Part shown: positions 1 through 6,168 of the stretch, piece by piece
Position numbering within the stretch: position 1 is the stretch's first letter
Layout: the number at the start of each line of letters is the position of its first letter
Origin: Dehalococcoidia bacterium
GTDB lineage: Bacteria > Chloroflexota > Dehalococcoidia > GIF9 > AB-539-J10
Assembly: GCA_030603265.1 (NCBI GenBank)
Contig: JAUVYD010000038.1
Span: forward strand, 1 to 9,008
Length of the DNA stretch: 9,008 nt
Direction of reading: 5' to 3'
Notes under the pieces: generated by a model
The model's database searches: none
What the model was told of the DNA's origin: nothing
Seen by the model: the letters and a program-made list of their open reading frames with translations, nothing else
Position numbers and translations under genes: made by a program

Positions 1-247
1 TGTCAATGATACCCGCGCACGAGACACCCACCGCGCTTACATCAGCGATAGCGGCTCCGGCAGCGCCAAGCACCTGCTGCGCCAGACCATCCACCGCTTC
101 CACCAGCACAATCGGGTCGTCAGTGTCCGGCGTCGCAACGCGCCCCCGCGAAAGCACTCTGCCCGCGCCGTCAACGAGCGCGGCCGCTGTCTTCGTGCCT
201 CCTATGTCGATGGCAAGAACTCGTTCATGCTGTTCGGTCTCATTCAT
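1..247 (-). CDS. ROK-family sugar kinase/regulator (glucokinase-like), N-terminal part
   Basis: This gene starts at the ATG whose A is at 247 and runs off the left edge; 82 codons are visible. Near the N-terminus (about residues 10-19) it reads VLAIDIGGTK, the DxGGTK phosphate-binding signature of the ROK/actin-like ATPase fold, followed by a beta-strand-rich stretch. Around residues 73-81 it reads GVSCAGIID, matching the second ROK strand motif (G-x-x-x-x-G-x-[IV]-D). No helix-turn-helix domain precedes the kinase domain, so a cytoplasmic sugar kinase such as glucokinase is more likely than an XylR/NagC-type repressor. The substrate cannot be decided because the ROK zinc/sugar motif (ExGH) lies outside the window. 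It diverges from apgM across 71 bp, placing a probable sugar-entry step beside a lower-glycolysis step. The start has no Shine-Dalgarno but has a promoter 9 nt upstream. Confidence 0.88.
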   Translation of the reverse strand, partial: MNETEQHERVLAIDIGGTKTAAALVDGAGRVLSRGRVATPDTDDPIVLVEAVDGLAQQVLGAAGAAIADVSAVGVSCAGIID

Positions 248-256
248 GGCGCGAGC

Positions 257-286
257 ATACTACGGGCGAACGCTCCGCATTGTCAA
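257..286 (-). promoter_or_regulatory. Sigma-70-type promoter for the ROK gene, probably leaderless
   Basis: Read on the minus strand, a perfect -35 TTGACA (286-281) is followed after 18 nt by TAGTAT (262-257), which matches 4 of 6 consensus -10 bases. The -10 ends 9 nt before the ATG at 247, so a start site about 7 nt downstream would give a 5' leader of only about 3 nt. No Shine-Dalgarno lies in those 9 nt, which agrees with leaderless initiation. The -35 overlaps that of the divergent apgM promoter. Confidence 0.65.
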
Positions 287-309
287 CGTTGCGACGAAGT
301 GTCTACAAT
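280..309 (+). promoter_or_regulatory. Sigma-70-type promoter for apgM, probably leaderless
   Basis: A -35 TTGTCA (280-285, 5 of 6 consensus bases) is followed after 18 nt by TACAAT (304-309, 5 of 6 bases). The -10 ends 9 nt before the ATG at 319, so the predicted mRNA begins about 2-3 nt before the start codon. An AAGG at 313-316 is too close to the ATG to be a normal ribosome site. The -35 shares bases 281-285 with the opposite-strand -35 of the ROK gene, so the two promoters probably compete for polymerase. Confidence 0.65.
284..291. repeat. 8-bp perfect palindrome between the divergent -10 boxes
   Basis: CAACGTTG is its own reverse complement. It overlaps the shared -35 area and the first bases of the apgM promoter spacer, a position where a dimeric repressor could block both promoters. 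The symmetry does not extend usefully beyond 8 bp, so it could easily be chance; no regulator is identified. Confidence 0.25.
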
Positions 310-318
310 GTAAGGCAG

Positions 319-1527
319 ATGATTGGATTCAACGAGATACGCAAACTTGCCCGGGTGACTCCATCAAAGATAGTCCTCCTGGTCATAGACGGTATCGGCG
401 GCTTGCCTCACCCGGAGACAGGCAGGACCGAGCTTGAGACAGCACACAGCCCGAACCTCGACCGTGTCGCGCGGGAGGGCATCTGTGGCATGCTGCACCC
501 GGTGAGCCAGGGCATCACCCCCGGTAGCGCCCCGGGCCACATGTCTCTCTTCGGCTATGACCCCGTGAAGTACCAGTTCGGCCGGGGCATAGTGGAGGCG
601 CTCGGCCTGGATATCGAAGTGGGACCGGGCGACGTTGTCGCCCGCGGCAATTACTGCACGGTGGACGACTCGGGCCTCATCTCCGACCGCAGGGCAGGAC
701 GACTGGCAACCGAGCTCAACCACGAGCTGTGCGACCTGCTGAACGAGGGCGTGAAGGTGGAGGATACCGAGATTGCTCTCTTCCCGGGGAAGGAGCACCG
801 CTTCGTCATACGTCTCCGGGGTGAGGGACTGTCACAGGAGGTGGCAGATACCGACCCTCAACACGAGGGAATGGAGCCTCTGCCGGCACAGGCGCTTGAC
901 TCCACGGGCCGCAGGACGGCCCTTGTCGCGAACTCGTTCATCGAGCAGGCCCGCGAGTTACTCAAGGATAGACACCCCGCCAACATGCTCCTGCTGAGGG
1001 GTTTCTCGCAGCGCCCGGACTACCCCTCACTCCACGACATCTACCACCTCACGCCGGCCTGCATCGCCACCTATCCCATGTACCGCGGCGTCTCCCGCGT
1101 CGTGGGCATGGACATATTGCCGGTTGGAGAGACGCTGCAGGACGAGATCGAGGTGCTGCGCCGGAACTATGACAGCTACGACTACTTCTTCGTCCACTAC
1201 AAGAAGACGGACGCGCGGGGCGAGGACGGCGATTTCGACGCGAAGGTGAAGGCAGTGGAGGAGCTGGATGCCGCTCTGCCGGCCCTCCTCGACCTGAAGC
1301 CCGACGTGCTCATCGTGACCGGTGATCACTCAACCCCGGCAGGACTCGCGATGCACAGCTGGCATCCTGTGCCGATGGTGCTGTGTGCGCGCTACTGCAG
1401 GACCGACGAAGTGACCGAGTTCTCAGAGCGGGCCTGTCTGCGGGGTGGTCTGGGGCAACTTCACGGTCCCGAACTGATGCCGCTCGCCATGGCGAACGCG
1501 CTGAAACTCAACAAGTTCGGAGCCTAG
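319..1527 (+). CDS. apgM: 2,3-bisphosphoglycerate-independent phosphoglycerate mutase, archaeal type
   Basis: This 402-residue cytoplasmic enzyme interconverts 3- and 2-phosphoglycerate in glycolysis and gluconeogenesis, and belongs to the alkaline-phosphatase superfamily aPGAM group. Visible signatures are the N-terminal metal-binding Asp in LLVIDGIGGLP (D24), the nucleophile loop ITPGSAPGHMSLFGYDP (Ser70), the KTDARGEDGDFDAKV block (about 296-310) and the metal-binding TGDHSTP (D336, H337), followed by MHSWHPVP with further His ligands. The length is normal for the family (about 400). I chose the ATG at 319 because homologous N-termini begin close to here, and because the in-frame TTG at 280 lies in the -35 box and would precede the predicted transcript start. 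Archaea and some bacteria, including Chloroflexota, use this form in place of the longer GpmI. The 3' end overlaps ftsK tail to tail by 4 nt. Confidence 0.93.
   Translation: MIGFNEIRKLARVTPSKIVLLVIDGIGGLPHPETGRTELETAHSPNLDRVAREGICGMLHPVSQGITPGSAPGHMSLFGYDPVKYQFGRGIVEALGLDIEVGPGDVVARGNYCTVDDSGLISDRRAGRLATELNHELCDLLNEGVKVEDTEIALFPGKEHRFVIRLRGEGLSQEVADTDPQHEGMEPLPAQALDSTGRRTALVANSFIEQARELLKDRHPANMLLLRGFSQRPDYPSLHDIYHLTPACIATYPMYRGVSRVVGMDILPVGETLQDEIEVLRRNYDSYDYFFVHYKKTDARGEDGDFDAKVKAVEELDAALPALLDLKPDVLIVTGDHSTPAGLAMHSWHPVPMVLCARYCRTDEVTEFSERACLRGGLGQLHGPELMPLAMANALKLNKFGA
1524..1527. other. Convergent stop-codon overlap (shared CTAG)
   Basis: The palindrome CTAG contains both stop codons: TAG at 1525-1527 for apgM on the plus strand and TAG at 1526-1524 for ftsK on the minus strand. 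There is no intergenic DNA here and I see no hairpin plus T-run on either side. Transcripts from the two directions probably overlap, or end by Rho or inside the opposing gene. Confidence 0.9.
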
Positions 1528-3770
1528 CTCCACGGCGCAGGTCGCTCTTCCTGCTCCGCTTCTTCTCTCTCGAGTTCGCTCTCGAGTTCCTCCATTATCC
1601 TTGCCGCCCGCGGATAGCCGATGCGAAGCCGCCGCTGCAGGAACGAGGCAGATATCTGCGCGTGTTCCGCAGCAAGCTTGCGCGCCTCTTCCAGCATGGG
1701 GTCTTCGACTGGAATCCTCCGCCCCGGCCCTTCTCCGACTGCGTCGAGGTCGACGATAGGCTTCTCCGGACGACGCTGTCCGACCCAGAACTCCACGAGC
1801 TTCTCTATCTCGGCATCACTCACAAAGGTGCCCTGGAGGCGCTTCGGACGGCTGGCTTCGCTGGGCAGATAGAGCATGTCGCCGCGTCCCAACAGCTTCT
1901 CCGCGCCCGCCGTGTCAAGGATTGTGCGCGAGTCGACCTGCGACGTGACCGCGAAGCTGATGCGCGTAGGGAAATTGGCCTTGATGAGTCCTGTGACAAC
2001 GTCGACAGACGGTCTCTGCGTCGCCACTATGAGGTGTATGCCGGTCGCACGCGCGAGCTGTGCGAGACGGCAGAGCGCGTGTTCCACCTCGTCAAATGCC
2101 GTCATCATCAGGTCGGCCAGCTCATCCACGACAAGGACGAGATACGGCAGCGACTCACCGGGGAGACGGTCTTTATTGTACGCCTCGATATTGCGCGCCT
2201 TCGCCTTCGCGAACTCGCGGTAGCGTCGGTCCATCTCGATACCCAACCAGCGCAACACCTTGACAGCCTTATCCGTGTCAACGACGACCGGAGCCGCCAG
2301 GTGCGGCACCTCTCCGAAGGCGACCAGCTCCACTCGCTTCGGGTCTACGAGCAGGAAGCGCAGGTCGTCCGGGCTGTTGTGCATCAGGAGGCAGCAGATG
2401 ATGGAGTCGAGACAGACCGTCTTGCCGCTTCCCGTCGCCCCTGCGATGAGCAGGTGTGGCATCTTCGTGAGGTCGCCGGCGACGGATTCTCCTCCGGCGC
2501 CCTTGCCGAGAGCCACCCCCAGCTTCGATCTCGCTTGCACCTTCTGGAACGACGGGCTCTCTATGACGCTTCGTAGCGCCACCGAACCGAACGCCGAGTT
2601 CGGCACCTCGATTCCAACCATGGATTTGCCTGGAATGGGAGCCTCGATGCGTATGCTGGGGGCAGCCAGTGCAAGCGCCAGGTCGTTGCCCAGCGCCGTT
2701 ATGCGGTCGACTCGGATCCTGGTCCTGGACACCTCTTCCTGCCGCTCTTGACCATTGTCAACGACCTTCCTGTACTTGCGGAGCCAGCCCGGCTCGATAC
2801 CAAACTGTGTCACGGTCGGGCCCGTGTTTATCTGCACGACCTTTCCCTCAACACCGTAGCTCTCGAGCGCCTCCTCGATATGTCGTGCGCGCTTGTCGAT
2901 CTCCTCCTGGTTCAGCACCGCTTCCTTCGGCTTGTCGAGTACATCAACCGGTGGAATCCGCCAGCCTCCGACGGTCATGACCGGCTCGCGCATCGGTTCG
3001 ACGGCCGGAGCCGGAGGCGGCTCGGCCTCCTTCCTGCCGATACGGAATGCTCGCTTCTCGGGCGCCAGCGTGGGCACGCCCGCCGAAGCCCTCGACATCT
3101 CATCGGACTTCGCCACAGCCTTCGCCTCTGTCTGCGTGGGCTCGTCCACGGGCAGGACCGATCGGCTCGCCGGCTCCCGTGTCACCAGCCTGTCATAGCT
3201 GACTACGGGGGAAGGCCGTACCGGCCGTGGCCGCGGACGAAAGAGCCAGCGCGTTGTGCGAACAAGCGGCTGCGGCGCCAAGAGAATCAGCCCTGCGACA
3301 AACAGTGCGGACACGCGCACGGCCCCCCACACGCCGGGCGGACCCGCTATCGCCTGGCCAACCTGACCGCCGAGCGTTACCGTCCAGAAGATGCCTCCAG
3401 CCGGTCTCAAGAGTCCGAGAAAACCCCAGAGGGCGATACCTGCGAGCGCTGCGCCGAGAAACACATTCCAGCGCTGCGCGAGCGGGCCGAACCCGTGCCC
3501 GATGAGCCAGAAGAGAACGCCGACAGCTAGGGCAAGCAATATGAGCCCCAGGCCGAAGAGCGACAGGAGCTGCTGCCAGAGACCCGCCCCGACGGAGGCG
3601 AGCAGCGGGCCGAACATGACTGCCGCCGCGCCGACAGCGATGACAAGCAGCAGCCGGCCCACTACCTTGAGTGGCACCCCGCGGCGCGGCGGTCCTGTCT
3701 CACTCCGCCCGCGCGACGCAGGTTTCCGTTGCCTCGACTTCACAGCGCTCTTGCGCGCTCTGCTCGCCAT
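1524..3770 (-). CDS. ftsK: DNA translocase FtsK/SpoIIIE
   Basis: This 748-residue membrane-anchored DNA pump clears and resolves chromosome termini at the division septum. A basic N-terminus (1-35) precedes about four transmembrane helices (roughly 36-58, 68-90, 102-121, 148-167). A Pro-rich linker (about 176-265) follows, then the alpha domain and the RecA-like motor: Walker A GATGSGKT (444-451), DPKRVEL (476-482), Walker B LVLVVDELADL (D549, E550) and ATQRPSVDVVTG (583-594). The C-terminal winged-helix gamma domain is at about 692-733 (SASFLQRRLRIGYPRAARIMEELE region) and is followed by a short acidic tail. The alpha domain has an extra charged segment at about 329-352. The linker is short compared with E. 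coli FtsK, so the size is closer to SpoIIIE. It is the last gene of its operon, 6 nt after RNase J; a GGAAG about 11 nt upstream of the ATG (3782-3786) is a weak ribosome site. Confidence 0.96.
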   Translation of the reverse strand: MASRARKSAVKSRQRKPASRGRSETGPPRRGVPLKVVGRLLLVIAVGAAAVMFGPLLASVGAGLWQQLLSLFGLGLILLALAVGVLFWLIGHGFGPLAQRWNVFLGAALAGIALWGFLGLLRPAGGIFWTVTLGGQVGQAIAGPPGVWGAVRVSALFVAGLILLAPQPLVRTTRWLFRPRPRPVRPSPVVSYDRLVTREPASRSVLPVDEPTQTEAKAVAKSDEMSRASAGVPTLAPEKRAFRIGRKEAEPPPAPAVEPMREPVMTVGGWRIPPVDVLDKPKEAVLNQEEIDKRARHIEEALESYGVEGKVVQINTGPTVTQFGIEPGWLRKYRKVVDNGQERQEEVSRTRIRVDRITALGNDLALALAAPSIRIEAPIPGKSMVGIEVPNSAFGSVALRSVIESPSFQKVQARSKLGVALGKGAGGESVAGDLTKMPHLLIAGATGSGKTVCLDSIICCLLMHNSPDDLRFLLVDPKRVELVAFGEVPHLAAPVVVDTDKAVKVLRWLGIEMDRRYREFAKAKARNIEAYNKDRLPGESLPYLVLVVDELADLMMTAFDEVEHALCRLAQLARATGIHLIVATQRPSVDVVTGLIKANFPTRISFAVTSQVDSRTILDTAGAEKLLGRGDMLYLPSEASRPKRLQGTFVSDAEIEKLVEFWVGQRRPEKPIVDLDAVGEGPGRRIPVEDPMLEEARKLAAEHAQISASFLQRRLRIGYPRAARIMEELESELEREEAEQEERPAPWS

Positions 3771-3776
3771 ATCTGC

Positions 3777-5528
3777 TCACACTTCCGTAACGATGGGGAG
3801 AATAACGGGCCTTCTATGCGTCTTCTCGTAGAAGTACCTGGCCAGGGCCTCTCTTGCACTCGCTTCCACCGCGCTACGTCCCTTTCCCGCTCCCTGGCTG
3901 TACGCGATGGCACTCGCCACAGCCCTCTGGCCTCCACTCCACAGCTCGTTACAGTCCCCCGCACCTACGAAGCCTCTGCCTGTTATCTGCGGCTCACCGA
4001 CAGGCTTGCCTGTCTCGCGCGAAAGCACGATGGCCACCACTACCACGCCGTCGCGGGAGAGCAGCCTGCGGTCACGGAGCATACCGCCGTCCAACTCTGC
4101 TGTGATGAGACCGTTGGCCATGATATCCCCTGCGGGAACCTTGCCCACAACCTTCGCTCCGTTCACGCCAATCTCGAGCACATCCCCGTTGTCCAGTATG
4201 AAGACATTCTCACCAGCGACACCCATATCCTCGGCAAGTTTCGCGTGCTTGGCCAGATGCCGGTACTCGCCATGTACGGGCACGAAGTACTTCGGCCTCA
4301 CAAGATTGAGAATCGTCTTCAGCTCCTCCTCACTACCGTGCCCGTGGACGTGAACTCGCGACTGGTGCCCATAGACGACATCCGCCCCGAGTCTGAAGAG
4401 CTTGTTGATGGTCTTGCTCACCAGCGCCTCGTTTCCGGGAATGGGAGTCGCCGACATCACTACAGTGTCCCCGGGCATAATCCGCACCTGGGAGTGCTCT
4501 CCATTGCCCATGCGCACGAGTGCCGACGTGGGCTCTCCCTGTGTGCCTGTCGTAAGGATAACGACTCTGTCAGGCGGAAGGTTGTGTACCTGCTCGTACT
4601 TGCTCAGTGTGCTTGCAGGGATTTTCAGGTATCCCGTTTCCGAGGCAACCTTGACCATTCCCTCCATCGAGCGACCGGTGACGAAGACGTGGCGCTTGTA
4701 CTTGGCGGCGATGTCCATGGCCTGCTGTATCCGCGCCACCAGGGAGGAGAAGGTTGCGATAATGACCCTGCCCTGCGCGCCGACTATGATGCGGTCCAGG
4801 CTTTCCGTCACGGTCTGCTCGGACGGCGTGTAACCGGGCAACTCGGCGTACGTCGAGTCGGAAAGGAGCAACAACACCTGCTGGGTGCCGATGAGCGCGA
4901 GGCGGTGCAGGTCAGTCGGCTCCCCGATGATGGGGTTATGGTCCAGCTTGAAGTCCCCGGTATGAACGATGGTCCCGAGCGGCGTCTGGATGACGAGCCC
5001 CGCAGCGTCAGGTATGCTGTGACACACGGGAAAAAACTCCACGGACATGCAACCGAGCTTCACCACATCGCCCGGAGGCACCTCGTTGATCTGCGCCTTG
5101 ACCTTAACACCCTTCTGCTTCAGCCCCATGCTGATGAGCCTGGCGCTCAGCTTCGTCGCGTAGACGGGCACATTCAGGGACTGCAGCAGGTGCGGGACTG
5201 CACCGATGTGGTCCTCATGACCATGCGTGATGACGAGGCCGCGAACCCTGTCCCTGTTCTTGAGCAGATAGCTCATGTCCGGAATGATGATATCGACGCC
5301 CAGCATCTCCTCACTCGGGAACATGAGCCCGGAGTCGATGACAACGATGTCGTCTCCGCACTCCAGCAGCATCATGTTCTTGCCGATCTGCCCCAGACCA
5401 CCCCGGGGGATAAGTCGCAAACTCGGCGGGCCGGATTTCTTTCTTGATCGGCGACGGCGCGAAGAGGAACGCGAGGGCTGTGTTGTCCGTGAGGAGCTCT
5501 GAAGCGAGTGTTCTTCTGGCATGGTCAT
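3777..5528 (-). CDS. rnj: Ribonuclease J (metallo-beta-lactamase/beta-CASP RNase)
   Basis: This 583-residue protein is a 5'-3' exonuclease/endonuclease acting in mRNA decay and rRNA maturation in bacteria with RNase J. Its zinc site is intact: HGHEDH (H102, H104, D106, H107), H170 in PVCHSIPDA and D192 in HTGDFKLD. The beta-CASP part shows IIATFSSLVARIQQ (about 256-269), GRSMEG (285-290), GHGSEEELK (396-404) and PVHGEYRHL (417-425), all typical of RNase J rather than of plain beta-lactamases. It is slightly longer than usual (about 555) because residues 1-35 form a Ser/Arg/Lys-rich extension, with RRRRSRKK at 24-31. The ATG at 5528 follows the UDG stop by 2 nt; a second in-frame ATG at 5522 (Met3) is equally possible, and neither has a clear Shine-Dalgarno. 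Translation is therefore probably coupled to UDG. Confidence 0.95.
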   Translation of the reverse strand: MTMPEEHSLQSSSRTTQPSRSSSRRRRSRKKSGPPSLRLIPRGGLGQIGKNMMLLECGDDIVVIDSGLMFPSEEMLGVDIIIPDMSYLLKNRDRVRGLVITHGHEDHIGAVPHLLQSLNVPVYATKLSARLISMGLKQKGVKVKAQINEVPPGDVVKLGCMSVEFFPVCHSIPDAAGLVIQTPLGTIVHTGDFKLDHNPIIGEPTDLHRLALIGTQQVLLLLSDSTYAELPGYTPSEQTVTESLDRIIVGAQGRVIIATFSSLVARIQQAMDIAAKYKRHVFVTGRSMEGMVKVASETGYLKIPASTLSKYEQVHNLPPDRVVILTTGTQGEPTSALVRMGNGEHSQVRIMPGDTVVMSATPIPGNEALVSKTINKLFRLGADVVYGHQSRVHVHGHGSEEELKTILNLVRPKYFVPVHGEYRHLAKHAKLAEDMGVAGENVFILDNGDVLEIGVNGAKVVGKVPAGDIMANGLITAELDGGMLRDRRLLSRDGVVVVAIVLSRETGKPVGEPQITGRGFVGAGDCNELWSGGQRAVASAIAYSQGAGKGRSAVEASAREALARYFYEKTHRRPVILPIVTEV

Positions 5529-5530
5529 AC

Positions 5531-6130
5531 TTAGAAGAGATCCAGCTGCCGGCCACTCTCCTCGGTCACACCAGAGAGACTGCCGATGTCTCTGAGCACT
5601 TGCGGGAGCCGGCGCATATCTTCTTCAATCACCTTTCTCAGGCTGCCCTGGTGGAGGGCCGCCGCGGGATGGTACATCGGGAAGCACAGCACATCGCCAA
5701 TCTTGCGAGGCTTGCCGTGCACTTTGCCGATGCTTTCAGTGGCTATGTAGCGGGCCAGCGAGTAACGGCCCAGCGTCACTATCACTTTCGGCTGTATCAA
5801 TTCGATCTGTTGGTCGAGCCACGGCTTGCACGCCTTGATCTCGACGGGAAGCGGGTCGCGGTTCCCCTGAGGCCGGCACTTGATGACATTCGCGATGTAT
5901 ACGTCACTGCGGGAGAGACCGATGGAGGATAGCAATTCGTCGAGGAAAGCTCCGGCTGCGCCGACGAACGGCCTCCCCTCCCTGTCCTCATTGAACCCGG
6001 GCGCTTCACCGATGAAGAGAATGTCAGCATCCTCTGCTCCTTCGCCAGGCACAACCCTGGTACGCAGTCGCGCCAGGTCACACGCCTGACAGCTCGCCAT
6101 CTGGCGACAGAGCTCAGTGAGAGCTGACAT
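5531..6130 (-). CDS. udg: Type-4 (iron-sulfur) uracil-DNA glycosylase
   Basis: This 199-residue protein should remove uracil from deaminated DNA as the first step of base-excision repair. Four cysteines at 14, 17, 85 and 101 match the 4Fe-4S ligand pattern of family-4 UDGs. The uracil-binding motif A is GEAPGFNEDREGRPFVG (41-57), with N81 in the NVIKCRPQGNRDP block (81-93). Motif B is MYHPAAALH (H154). The length fits the family (about 190-220). A stop codon lies in frame just upstream of the ATG at 6130, so this start is well supported. The gene sits 34 nt after the PAC2 gene and 2 nt before RNase J. Older annotations call it phage SPO1 DNA polymerase-related protein; the cysteine pattern makes UDG the better name. 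Its own promoter lies directly upstream. Confidence 0.95.
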   Translation of the reverse strand: MSALTELCRQMASCQACDLARLRTRVVPGEGAEDADILFIGEAPGFNEDREGRPFVGAAGAFLDELLSSIGLSRSDVYIANVIKCRPQGNRDPLPVEIKACKPWLDQQIELIQPKVIVTLGRYSLARYIATESIGKVHGKPRKIGDVLCFPMYHPAAALHQGSLRKVIEEDMRRLPQVLRDIGSLSGVTEESGRQLDLF

Positions 6131-6139
6131 CCAGAAGTG

Positions 6140-6168
6140 ATACTAGCATCATGGCTACGGGTGGTCAA
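6140..6168 (-). promoter_or_regulatory. Internal sigma-70-type promoter upstream of UDG, probably leaderless
   Basis: On the minus strand, TTGACC (6168-6163, 5 of 6 consensus) is followed after 17 nt by TAGTAT (6145-6140), preceded by a TG one base upstream (an extended -10). The -10 ends 9 nt before the UDG ATG at 6130, the same spacing as at the ROK and apgM promoters. The -35 overlaps the TGA stop of the PAC2 gene. No Shine-Dalgarno lies between the -10 and the ATG. It would drive UDG, RNase J and ftsK independently of tldD. Confidence 0.6.

Noticed and set aside
308..313. ATG-TAA start-stop pair before apgM as a regulatory minimal ORF
   Set aside because: It overlaps the -10 box and would not be in the mRNA if the predicted promoter is right.
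280..318. In-frame TTG start at 280 giving apgM 13 extra residues
   Set aside because: The TTG is part of the predicted -35 box and would lie upstream of the transcript start; the extra residues do not resemble the family N-terminus, whereas the ATG at 319 gives a normal length.
248..318. Riboswitch or attenuator leader before apgM or the ROK gene
   Set aside because: The gap is only 71 bp and is fully occupied by two promoters; predicted leaders are 2-3 nt, leaving no room for a structured RNA.
1383..2576. 397-codon open frame on the plus strand opposite ftsK, overlapping the apgM end
   Set aside because: It begins inside apgM and runs antisense to ftsK motor motifs; no recognisable domain, and no credible start signal.
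3729..5447. 572-codon open frame on the plus strand opposite RNase J
   Set aside because: It is antisense to a fully convincing RNase J, has low-complexity His/Arg/Leu-rich composition with no family motif, and is the usual mirror-frame artefact of GC-rich coding DNA.
5797..6168. Minus-strand 123-codon frame overlapping UDG
   Set aside because: Out-of-frame shadow of UDG, whose four cysteines and motifs A and B are intact in the other frame.
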